In this document: positions 1 to 5,220 of the stretch, one piece after another
Position numbering within the stretch: position 1 is the stretch's first letter
How the letters are laid out: the number at the start of each line of letters is the position of its first letter
Source of the DNA: Patescibacteria group bacterium
Lineage (GTDB): Bacteria; Patescibacteriota; UBA1384
DNA length: 5,587 nucleotides
Assembly: GCA_017992655.1 (NCBI GenBank)
Contig: JAGOOF010000033.1
Span: 1 to 5,587, forward strand
Direction: 5' to 3'
Translations under genes and position numbers: made by a program
Notes under the pieces: model-generated
What the model was told of the DNA's origin: nothing
The model's database searches: none
What the model saw: the letters and a program-made list of their open reading frames with translations, nothing else

Positions 1-1
1 G

Positions 2-649
2 CCGACGCCTCGTGAACGAGGCATTTTATCTGCCACTAGGCTACGCGAGAGAAGAGGCGCAGTCTTTTCGCAAGAGGTTATTACCCCTTATCTGCTTGCC
101 ACTGCACGCAAAGAAGCTTATGCTCAATTTAATAATCCCAGAGAATACATCGATATGGTACGCGCAAAAATTGCTGCAGGCGTCGCGGAAAAAATGGTGC
201 ATTCGGAAATTTCACGCCTCGACAGCGCCATCGAAAAAGCACAAGAAAAACTAAAAACCTTTCAAGAAAGACAAGAGAAGATTCGTTCTGCTGTAGCGCT
301 ACTGGCAGAACGAAAAAGCACTGACTCCCAAATTACCGATCAACTAGAGTTGTTACAGCCCAAAATAGAAGAGCTTGAAAAACTTATTACACTACAAAAA
401 GATTACCTAGCTACACTCTTGGAACAACATCATGCACTCAAAAAGGCTAGTGGCCAGGAATTAACAGCAAAAGAGCAAGCAAGGTATAATACACAAGGCG
501 CAGAAAGTGGTGCTACAACAATTTACAGAGATAACGGCGACTATACCGAACATGCAAGAGAAGCAGCTAGTACTGTTTGGCTTGGTGGGACAGGGTTTCT
601 TTTAAGGCTTCTTGGCATAAGTCAAACAAAGAAGGGGGGAATGAAATGA
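2..649 (+). CDS. Coiled-coil protein of unknown function, 3' part only (5' end outside window)
   Basis: The frame is open from position 2 to the TGA at 647-649, giving 215 visible codons with no stop. The first in-frame ATG is at 155, but the 51 codons before it read like real protein (for example VFSQEVITPYLLATARKEAY), no Shine-Dalgarno precedes that ATG and no GTG or TTG lies upstream in frame, so I treat the gene as truncated by the window edge. Visible codons about 62-160 form a long charged helix rich in Glu, Lys, Gln and Leu with heptad-like spacing, almost certainly a coiled coil. A polar segment follows (GAESGATTIYRDNGDY), then a short hydrophobic, probably amphipathic stretch (TVWLGGTGFLLRLLGI) and a basic end (SQTKKGGMK). 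No signal peptide or full membrane helix is visible. The stop overlaps the next start as ATGA, so the two genes are co-translated. I do not recognise the family. Closeness to T4SS genes makes a structural or substrate role conceivable, but that is inference. Confidence 0.8.
   Translation, partial: PTPRERGILSATRLRERRGAVFSQEVITPYLLATARKEAYAQFNNPREYIDMVRAKIAAGVAEKMVHSEISRLDSAIEKAQEKLKTFQERQEKIRSAVALLAERKSTDSQITDQLELLQPKIEELEKLITLQKDYLATLLEQHHALKKASGQELTAKEQARYNTQGAESGATTIYRDNGDYTEHAREAASTVWLGGTGFLLRLLGISQTKKGGMK
7..28 (+). other. Short perfect hairpin with T-rich flank at window edge
   Basis: GCCTCGT (7-13) and ACGAGGC (16-22) are perfect inverted repeats around a 2-base centre, so about 6 base pairs form with a 4-base loop. 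ATTTTAT follows at 23-29. The shape resembles an intrinsic terminator, but it lies within the open frame of the coiled-coil gene. It may be a chance structure in coding sequence. If it is a real terminator of an upstream gene, the coiled-coil gene would have to start downstream of it. Confidence 0.3.
633..640 (+). promoter_or_regulatory. Shine-Dalgarno that fixes the start of the second gene at 646
   Basis: AGGGGGGA lies 5 bases before the ATG at 646, which overlaps the TGA of the preceding gene (ATGA, 646-649). The same frame stays open upstream to an ATG at 577, but that longer start lies wholly inside the preceding gene and has no comparable ribosome-binding site. Confidence 0.75.
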
Positions 650-1146
650 GAATAGAAGAAAATAAACGCTTAGAAATTATCAAGCTGGTGGAAACATTGC
701 CGGTTGATGAACAGGTGCGGATAAATTGGGTGAGCCAATTGCAGAAAGAAGACGTGCCGAAGGAACTACTTTTTGATATTATGGCGACGCTCGAGGCAAG
801 CTCCAATGTCGATCCGGCGGAATTAGACGCAATTCGCGCAAAGATTACAAATTATTTTGGAGAAATCCACCAAGAAATAAAACAAAACGAGGCGTTAATC
901 GATGAGTCAATAGCGGAAATTGAAGCAGACCTTAAGAAAATCGAAGAAGATGCTAGTGGACATACACCGGCAGGTGGCACAACAATTAGTGCTAACACCG
1001 CAGGTACTTTACCCGGAGAGCAAGGACAAAATGCACCAATAAATCCCGCACCCTCTAGCCAAAACGTCCATACTCGCACAGATTATCCCCAAGCTCCCTC
1101 CCAACAGAACCAACCCACTCCACCTGTAAGCAACGAATATTACTAA
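646..1146 (+). CDS. Small helical protein with Pro/Gln-rich tail, function unknown
   Basis: This is a 166-residue acidic, soluble-looking protein starting MRIEENKRLEIIKLVETLPV; the start is set by ATGA overlap and a strong Shine-Dalgarno. Residues 1-50 look like a compact helical unit (LVETLPVDEQVRINWVSQLQ, then PKELLFDIMATLE). Residues 57-103 form a second, highly charged helix (DAIRAKITNYFGEIHQEIKQ ... EADLKKIEEDA), plausibly a coiled coil. Residues 104-166 are low complexity (Gly/Thr, then Pro/Gln/Ser/Asn) and end in NEYY, so they are probably disordered. There is no signal peptide, membrane helix or known catalytic motif. The overlap with the upstream coiled-coil gene suggests the two products are made in fixed ratio and may bind each other. 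The tail matches the style of the T4SS proteins downstream. It could be an accessory or adaptor protein; I do not recognise a family. Confidence 0.8.
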   Translation: MRIEENKRLEIIKLVETLPVDEQVRINWVSQLQKEDVPKELLFDIMATLEASSNVDPAELDAIRAKITNYFGEIHQEIKQNEALIDESIAEIEADLKKIEEDASGHTPAGGTTISANTAGTLPGEQGQNAPINPAPSSQNVHTRTDYPQAPSQQNQPTPPVSNEYY

Positions 1147-1172
1147 TAAAAAGCATAAAAAAACTCGTTAAT

Positions 1173-1220
1173 AAGGGTGTGTGCCAGCATTTTTTCGATG
1201 TTGGCAATAAATTGCCCCTT
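1173..1220 (+). terminator. Possible stem-loop after the second gene
   Basis: TGCCAGCAT (1182-1190) pairs with ATGTTGGCA (1198-1206) over 9 base pairs including one G-U, around a 7-base loop (TTTTTCG). AAGGG (1173-1177) and CCCTT (1216-1220) could extend the stem across an internal loop. It starts about 26 bases after the stop codon, a sensible place for transcript-end processing or termination. However, the T-run is in the loop and no T-tract follows the stem, so it is not a classical intrinsic terminator. Confidence 0.35.
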
Positions 1221-1243
1221 CGTAGTCTGCTTTTAGGCGCTAA

Positions 1244-1346
1244 CGAGAGCTAAGAACCGCTGATACTATAACTAGTGCAATAGTTCTCGCGTTGCTCGAA
1301 CAGTAACTACCCCCTTACTGTTCGAGGAATGGAATGACGAGAACTA
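1244..1346 (+). repeat. Composite palindromic unit, copy 1
   Basis: An outer inverted repeat, TAGTTCTCG (1281-1289) with CGAGAACTA (1338-1346), encloses a perfect 12-base inner inverted repeat, CTCGAACAGTAA (1295-1306) with TTACTGTTCGAG (1315-1326), around the loop CTACCCCC. A further CGAGAGCTA at 1244-1252 can pair with TAGTTCTCG instead, so two exclusive folds are possible. No T-tract follows, so it is not an intrinsic terminator. Confidence 0.8.
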
Positions 1347-1377
1347 AACACCATTGATACTAGAACTGACGCGGTAG

Positions 1378-1404
1378 TTTACCCCGTTCCGTCTGAGCGG
1401 GGTT
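1378..1404 (+). repeat. GC-rich hairpin module, copy 1
   Basis: ACCCCG (1381-1386) pairs with CGGGGT (1398-1403) around TTCCGTCTGAG. This 27-base TTTACCCCG...GGGTT module recurs at 1637-1663 and 1662-1690. Confidence 0.7.
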
Positions 1405-1464
1405 CTCACTGCGTTCGAACGGTAATAGAGGACACGGATAGTTCTCACTTCGTTCGAACAGTAA
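1402..1464 (+). repeat. Pair of 24-base direct repeats
   Basis: The two copies lie at 1402-1425 and 1441-1464, match at 22 of 24 positions, and both begin GTTCTCACT and end GTAA. Their 3' part is the same CGAACRGTAA that forms the left arm of the inner hairpin in the composite units, but here no matching TTACTGTTCG follows directly. After the second copy come GTTC (1474-1477) and GAAC (1482-1485) around GAGA, then ACGC (1487-1490) and GCGT (1494-1497) around GAA, giving two small hairpins. Confidence 0.65.
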
Positions 1465-1502
1465 AATCATATCGTTCGAGAGAACTACGCGAAGCGTCAT
1501 CT

Positions 1503-1603
1503 CGAGAACTAAGAACCATCAGTTGATATCTAAGCGCAATAGTTCTCGCGTTGCTCGAACAGTAACTACCCCTTACTGTTCGAGAGGTAACCCTCGAGAA
1601 CTA
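1503..1603 (+). repeat. Composite palindromic unit, copy 2
   Basis: This has the same architecture as copy 1: CGAGAACTAAGAACC (1503-1517), outer arms TAGTTCTCG (1540-1548) and CGAGAACTA (1595-1603), inner 12-base arms 1554-1565 and 1573-1584 around CTACCCC. The core 1536-1584 is identical to 1277-1326 except for one missing C in the loop. The left flank and the segment between the right arms have diverged while all stems are intact, a pattern that suggests the structure matters. Confidence 0.8.
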
Positions 1604-1636
1604 CTCCCGTTAGTATCATATTAACCGAAAAGATAG

Positions 1637-1690
1637 TTTACCCCGTCCCGTCTGGGCAGGGTTTACCCCGTCCTCTTCGGGGCGGGGGTT
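1637..1690 (+). repeat. GC-rich hairpin modules, copies 2 and 3 in tandem
   Basis: Copy 2 (1637-1663) shares 24 of 27 bases with 1378-1404 and keeps an ACCC/GGGT stem (1640-1643 with 1659-1662) plus an inner CCC/GGG. Copy 3 (1662-1690) has CCCCGTCC (1666-1673) pairing with GGGCGGGG (1680-1687), including one G-U pair, around TCTTCG. No T-tract follows either. Confidence 0.7.
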
Positions 1691-1804
1691 CTCGTCTGCA
1701 TTCGAAGAGCAATGCGAGTTACGAGTATTTTTCGCTTCGCTTAACCTCGAAAAAGTCCAATATATTACTAGCGGACGCAATCGATATAAGCAAATAACCT
1801 TTTG

Positions 1805-1831
1805 TGCTATAATAATTGCAGTGAGGGAGGG
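1805..1831 (+). promoter_or_regulatory. Extended -10 promoter and ribosome-binding site of the T4SS operon
   Basis: TGCTATAAT (1805-1813) is a perfect extended -10 element. No convincing -35 is seen at the usual spacing (TATAAG at 1785-1790), as is normal for extended -10 promoters. Transcription would begin near 1820, giving a leader of only about 14 bases. That leader holds a purine-rich Shine-Dalgarno, GAGGGAGGG (1823-1831), just before the ATG at 1834. Confidence 0.75.
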
Positions 1832-1833
1832 CC

Positions 1834-2424
1834 ATGCCACAACAGTACAAGGTACCGCAAAACATCGACCTTGAGGATAAAATCGTCGGTCCTTTTACCA
1901 TGAAACAATTCGCCTACCTTATGGGCGGTGGTCTTTTGGTGTATTCCTTTTACCAAATATTTCTAGACTACGTTAATGGCACTATTTACACGGTTATAGC
2001 GTCCACACCCGTAGTAATTTTGGCCATGTGTCTCACCTTTATTAAAATTAACGACCGCCCTTTTGAGTACTTTATTGTAAATCTTTTTTCCTACATTTTC
2101 AGCAAAAAATACCGCATTTGGCACCAGAACTACACCCCTTCCGCAGTAGTTATCAAAACCACCGTTAAGCAAAAAGCGGTGAGTGGTGGTGGCAACAAGC
2201 AAGCAACACTCGATGAGATTGCCACCTCGCTCGATTTGGCCGCGGGCAATACCGGCGAAGGCGGCGGGGTAATGAACGCACAAAAAGAATTATCGGCAAA
2301 AGCGCAAAAAGGCCCTGGAGTGGAAGGGGTAAACCCCAACATCCTTAAGCCAGAGGGTAACGCTCCTGCCCCGCAAAAAAACGAACAACCACGCAACCCA
2401 TTATCAAAATTATTTAGTGCATAA
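1834..2424 (+). CDS. prgI: PrgI-family (VirB3-like) T4SS inner-membrane protein
   Basis: PrgI-family proteins are small two-helix inner-membrane subunits of T4SS, treated as the VirB3 equivalent that holds the VirB4 ATPase at the membrane. The 196-residue product opens with the typical MPQQYKVPQNIDLEDKIVGP followed by FTMKQFAYLMGGG. Two membrane helices are clear, about residues 26-46 and 51-71. They are followed by the family-like KINDRPFEYFIVNLFSYIF and a basic KKYRIW segment (91-96). The known family is about 110-130 residues; here a further tail of about 90 residues (105-196) is Gly/Lys/Asn/Pro-rich and probably disordered and cytoplasmic. It is the first gene of a tight operon, with the next start 2 bases after its stop. 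Order and spacing with the VirB4-type genes support the call. Family assignment rests on recognition of the N-terminal pattern, not on a search. Confidence 0.88.
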   Translation: MPQQYKVPQNIDLEDKIVGPFTMKQFAYLMGGGLLVYSFYQIFLDYVNGTIYTVIASTPVVILAMCLTFIKINDRPFEYFIVNLFSYIFSKKYRIWHQNYTPSAVVIKTTVKQKAVSGGGNKQATLDEIATSLDLAAGNTGEGGGVMNAQKELSAKAQKGPGVEGVNPNILKPEGNAPAPQKNEQPRNPLSKLFSA

Positions 2425-2426
2425 TT

Positions 2427-3212
2427 ATGGCTCAAGCAAAATCTAAAAAAGGCGCCTCCACCCAAGAACACCTTCCTTTTACGGCTGTTTTTCAAGACAC
2501 CCTAATACTAAAAGATGGCAACTACCGCCAAATTTTATTGGTAAGCTCCATAAACTTTGGCCTTAAATCAGAAGAAGAACAAAACGCCATCTTATACGCT
2601 TACCAGTCTTTTTTAAACTCATTAACCTTCCCTGTACAGATTTTAACTCAATCCCGCCAGATCGACCTAAGCGATTATGTTACCAGCCTTAAACAAAAAA
2701 CCTACCAGCAAAGAAACGAACTTATCCGCTACCAAACACAAGAATATATCGACTTTGTGGGGCGCTTAATCCAAGTTGCCAACATTATGGACAAAAAGTT
2801 TTTTATTGTTATCCCCCACATTAAAACCGATGTAAAAACAGGCTTATTTGCTCCAAAGCATGGCTACCTCCAAGTTTCTCTGCAAGAATTCGAAAAAATC
2901 AAAATCGACCTTCAGCAAAAAGCGGATGTGGTGTCGCAAGGCCTTGCATCTTTGGGGCTAAAAACGGCTAAGTTAACAACAGAACAAATTATTGAGTTGC
3001 TTTATTCCAGTTATAACATTACACAAAGCTTGCGTAAAAAAGTCCAAAACAGTGAAGAGCTCGCTGAATCAACTGTTATCCAACAAACAGAAAGTGGCGA
3101 GACCATAAGCAAAGAAAAAGAAGCTGGCACTACGGAGCAGCCCACGCAAGAGCAAGCCCCTCCTTCTTCTCAAGACAGTGGAAACGTGAAAGTACCAATT
3201 AACCAAGGTTAA
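2427..3212 (+). CDS. Small protein resembling the VirB4/TraC N-terminal domain (no ATPase domain)
   Basis: This 261-residue protein resembles the N-terminal domain of VirB4/TraC-type proteins. Recognisable pieces are a short beta opening (LPFTAVFQDTLILKDGNYRQ, about 16-35), the strand ILLVSSINFGL, a helix after LKSEEEQNAILYAYQSFLNS (47-66), FPVQILTQSRQID (68-80), a long helix (about 81-122), the strand KKFFIVIPH (123-131), a helix LQQKADVVSQGLASLGL (162-178) and the closing TEQIIELLYSSYN (185-197). The tail 205-261 is Glu/Gln/Thr/Pro-rich and probably disordered. There is no Walker A or B, so it is not itself an ATPase. It starts 2 bases after the prgI stop with no clear Shine-Dalgarno, so translation is probably coupled. 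As the following gene has its own N-domain, this looks like a separate accessory N-domain protein, not a split gene. Likely role (inference): bind VirB4 or PrgI at the membrane. Confidence 0.75.
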   Translation: MAQAKSKKGASTQEHLPFTAVFQDTLILKDGNYRQILLVSSINFGLKSEEEQNAILYAYQSFLNSLTFPVQILTQSRQIDLSDYVTSLKQKTYQQRNELIRYQTQEYIDFVGRLIQVANIMDKKFFIVIPHIKTDVKTGLFAPKHGYLQVSLQEFEKIKIDLQQKADVVSQGLASLGLKTAKLTTEQIIELLYSSYNITQSLRKKVQNSEELAESTVIQQTESGETISKEKEAGTTEQPTQEQAPPSSQDSGNVKVPINQG

Positions 3213-3214
3213 CT

Positions 3215-5197
3215 ATGTCTATATTTAGCAACCCACAAAAAGAAAAAGAAAAAAAGATTAAATCGCAGGTTAATAAAGCGTCCGACCTGTTGTTCGATGC
3301 CATAGCACCGGCAAGTTTTGTTGTAAGCCCGAACTACTTACAGATCAACGAACTCTACACAAGAACAATGTTTGTTTATTCTTACCCCCGTTTTTTAAAC
3401 TCTAACTGGATGAGCCCCGTAGTAAACTACGACGTGGTAATGGACATATCCATTCACATTTTCCCCCTTGAAAGCAAAACTTTTATTTCTACTATGCGCC
3501 GCCAGCAAGGCAAGCTCGAAAGTAGCCGCCAAATCGAGCAAGAAAAAGGTTTTATTCGCAACCCCGAGCTGGATACCGCCATTTCCGATATCGACACACT
3601 ACGCGAGGAATTGCAAACAGGCCAGCAACGCATTTTTAAAACCGGTATTTACTTTACTATTTATGGCAAAAGTGTGGAGGAGCTTAACACATTAAGCGAC
3701 CAAATTGAATCGGCCATTGGCGGTTTGCTTGTTAGCACCAAACAAACCATATTCCAAATGGAGCAAGGCCTCAATACCACTTTGCCGTATTGCATTGACC
3801 AAGTTCAAGTTACAAAAAACCTCGACACCAATTCCCTTAGCACCACTTTCCCTTTTGTTTCCTCTACCCTAACAAGCAACGAAGGCATCTTGTACGGCAT
3901 TAACCGCCACAATAATTCACTTATTCTTTTCGACCGCTTTAAACTGGAAAACGCTAACATGGTAGTATTTGCGAAAAGTGGCGCAGGTAAAAGCTACACC
4001 GTTAAGCTTGAAGCTTTACGCAGTCTAATGTTTGGCACCGATGTTATTGTTATAGACCCAGAGAATGAATACAAGGCACTTGCTAACGCGGTAGGAGGAA
4101 GTTATTTTGAAATGAGCCTAAACTCCGAGAAGCGCATTAATCCTTTTGACTTGCCTAAGGCAGGGCCCGGCGAGACAGGTGATGTCGTACTGCGCACTGC
4201 CGTTGCCGACCTCACCGGTTTAATTGCCATTATGGTAGGCGGTCTTTCACCAGGTGAATCGGCAATTCTTGACAAAGCAATATACGAAACCTATGCTCTG
4301 CGCGATATTAGCTCGGATGTTCGCTCGCACAATAATACACCCCCTTTGTTGCAAGATTTACGCAATGTTTTGCAAAACATGAGCGGGGCACAATCTTTAG
4401 TGCAACGCTTAACAAAATTTGTCGATGGTTCTTTTGCCGGCCTCTTTAACCAGCCAACTAACTTTGAGCTCGACCGTGGCTTTGTCGGCTTTTCTATCCG
4501 CAATCTGGAAGATCAATTACGCCCCATTGGCATGTATATGATACTAAACTATGTTTGGAGTAAAATTCGCTCCGAGCTGCGAAAGCGCATTTTAGTAATC
4601 GATGAAATGTGGATATTAATGCAATACGAAGATTCCGCGCGCTATATTTATTCTCTTGCAAAAAGAGCGCGCAAATACTTTTTGGGGCTAACCACTATTA
4701 CCCAAGACGTGGAAGATGTTCTTAACTCGCAACAAGGACGCGCGGTACTGAATAACTCTTCTTTACAGATTCTTTTGAAACAATCGCCAACGGCGGTGGA
4801 AAAACTATCGGAAGTGTTTAAATTGACAGAGGGAGAAAAGTTTTTGCTTTTGGAGAGCAACGTAGGAGAAGGTTTGTTTTTCGCGGGCACCAACCACGTT
4901 GCTATTCAAGTTGTTGCCAGCTACGCGGAAGATCAAATTATTACTTCTGACCCCACGCAGATTTTGGCATCCCGCGAGGCGGAAGAAGCGAAAAATGCTC
5001 CTACGCAGGTCATTACTCCAGACCAAACGGCAACTCCCGCCCCTGCTAGCATGCAAGCCAGTACACCGCCGGGCACGGCAACCGCACCACAACCCGAAAA
5101 TGTGGCGCAGGCACCCGCCAACACGGCAAACACTCCGCCCAGTGCGCCACCTTCTTCGCCTAATCCTCCCGCTGGCACCATACCACCTGTTGCGTAA
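3215..5197 (+). CDS. virB4: VirB4-type T4SS ATPase
   Basis: VirB4 ATPases form cytoplasmic hexamers that power T4SS assembly and transport. This 660-residue protein has an N-terminal domain (about 1-240, including SPNYLQINELYTRTMFVYSY and TGIYFTIYGKSVEELN), then a RecA-like ATPase domain. Walker A is AKSGAGKS, residues 253-260 with Lys259; the usual first Gly is Ala253. Next come DVIVIDPENEY (276-286), the family hallmark RINPFDLP (307-314), Walker B ILVIDE (459-464, Asp463/Glu464) and the TTITQD motif (493-498). The end of the domain is typical (EGLFFAGTNHVAIQVVASYAED). From about 577 to the end there is a Pro/Ala/Thr-rich tail of about 80 residues that most VirB4 proteins lack. The ATG lies 2 bases after the previous stop, with a weak AAGG (3205-3208) at good spacing. 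No frameshift is seen and all core motifs are intact, so it should be active. A TraC/TrbE-like label would be equivalent; membership of the VirB4 superfamily is firm. Confidence 0.95.
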   Translation: MSIFSNPQKEKEKKIKSQVNKASDLLFDAIAPASFVVSPNYLQINELYTRTMFVYSYPRFLNSNWMSPVVNYDVVMDISIHIFPLESKTFISTMRRQQGKLESSRQIEQEKGFIRNPELDTAISDIDTLREELQTGQQRIFKTGIYFTIYGKSVEELNTLSDQIESAIGGLLVSTKQTIFQMEQGLNTTLPYCIDQVQVTKNLDTNSLSTTFPFVSSTLTSNEGILYGINRHNNSLILFDRFKLENANMVVFAKSGAGKSYTVKLEALRSLMFGTDVIVIDPENEYKALANAVGGSYFEMSLNSEKRINPFDLPKAGPGETGDVVLRTAVADLTGLIAIMVGGLSPGESAILDKAIYETYALRDISSDVRSHNNTPPLLQDLRNVLQNMSGAQSLVQRLTKFVDGSFAGLFNQPTNFELDRGFVGFSIRNLEDQLRPIGMYMILNYVWSKIRSELRKRILVIDEMWILMQYEDSARYIYSLAKRARKYFLGLTTITQDVEDVLNSQQGRAVLNNSSLQILLKQSPTAVEKLSEVFKLTEGEKFLLLESNVGEGLFFAGTNHVAIQVVASYAEDQIITSDPTQILASREAEEAKNAPTQVITPDQTATPAPASMQASTPPGTATAPQPENVAQAPANTANTPPSAPPSSPNPPAGTIPPVA

Positions 5198-5203
5198 AAA
5201 TAA

Positions 5204-5209
5204 TATAAT
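5204..5209 (+). promoter_or_regulatory. Possible -10 box before the PEGA-like gene
   Basis: The 23-base gap after virB4 is entirely A/T-rich and contains a perfect TATAAT, 11 bases before the ATG. There is no -35 at the right distance, no TG extension and no Shine-Dalgarno. It could give a near-leaderless extra transcript, or be a chance match in AT-rich sequence with the gene simply read through from the operon promoter. Confidence 0.3.
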
Positions 5210-5220
5210 TAATATAAGCT

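Larger units (their letters stand above)
1244..1760. repeat. Palindromic repeat array, degenerate tandem duplication of about 259 bp
   Basis: This gene-free stretch is almost entirely inverted and direct repeats. The short module CGAGARCTA and its reverse complement TAGTTCTCG alternate along it: CGAGAGCTA 1244, TAGTTCTCG 1281, CGAGAACTA 1338, TAGTTTACC 1375, TAGTTCTCA 1439, CGAGAACTA 1503, TAGTTCTCG 1540, CGAGAACTA 1595, TAGTTTACC 1634. Corresponding modules are offset by 259, 259, 257 and 259 bases, so the block appears to be 1244-1502 duplicated as 1503 to about 1760, with the last third strongly diverged. A related 24-base direct repeat beginning GTTCTC and ending CGAACRGTAA occurs at 1283, 1402, 1441 and 1542; the 1402 and 1441 copies differ at two positions. 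The spacing is not CRISPR-like. Best guess is a cluster of REP/MITE-like hairpin elements; a structured RNA or a protein-binding array is also possible. Confidence 0.8.

Noticed and set aside
12..254. GTG-started + strand reading frame of 80 codons
   Set aside because: It overlaps the coiled-coil gene in another frame, has no Shine-Dalgarno, and its product lacks the regular helical pattern seen in the true frame.
577..645. Longer start for the second gene
   Set aside because: The extension lies fully inside the previous gene, whereas the ATG at 646 has both a strong Shine-Dalgarno and the ATGA overlap.
1295..1326. Intrinsic terminator (12-base perfect stem)
   Set aside because: No T-tract follows on either strand, and the same hairpin recurs at 1554-1584 as part of the repeat array.
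1244..1760. CRISPR array
   Set aside because: Repeats are not evenly spaced, alternate in orientation, and the intervals are themselves repetitive, with no unique spacers or cas genes in view.
1616..1901. Two - strand reading frames across the repeat array and the prgI start
   Set aside because: They run through hairpin repeats and the promoter, overlap the start of a well-supported gene, and the products show no domain pattern.
1963..2495. Two long - strand reading frames opposite prgI
   Set aside because: They are antisense shadows of a gene with clear PrgI-family features, and have no start signals of their own.
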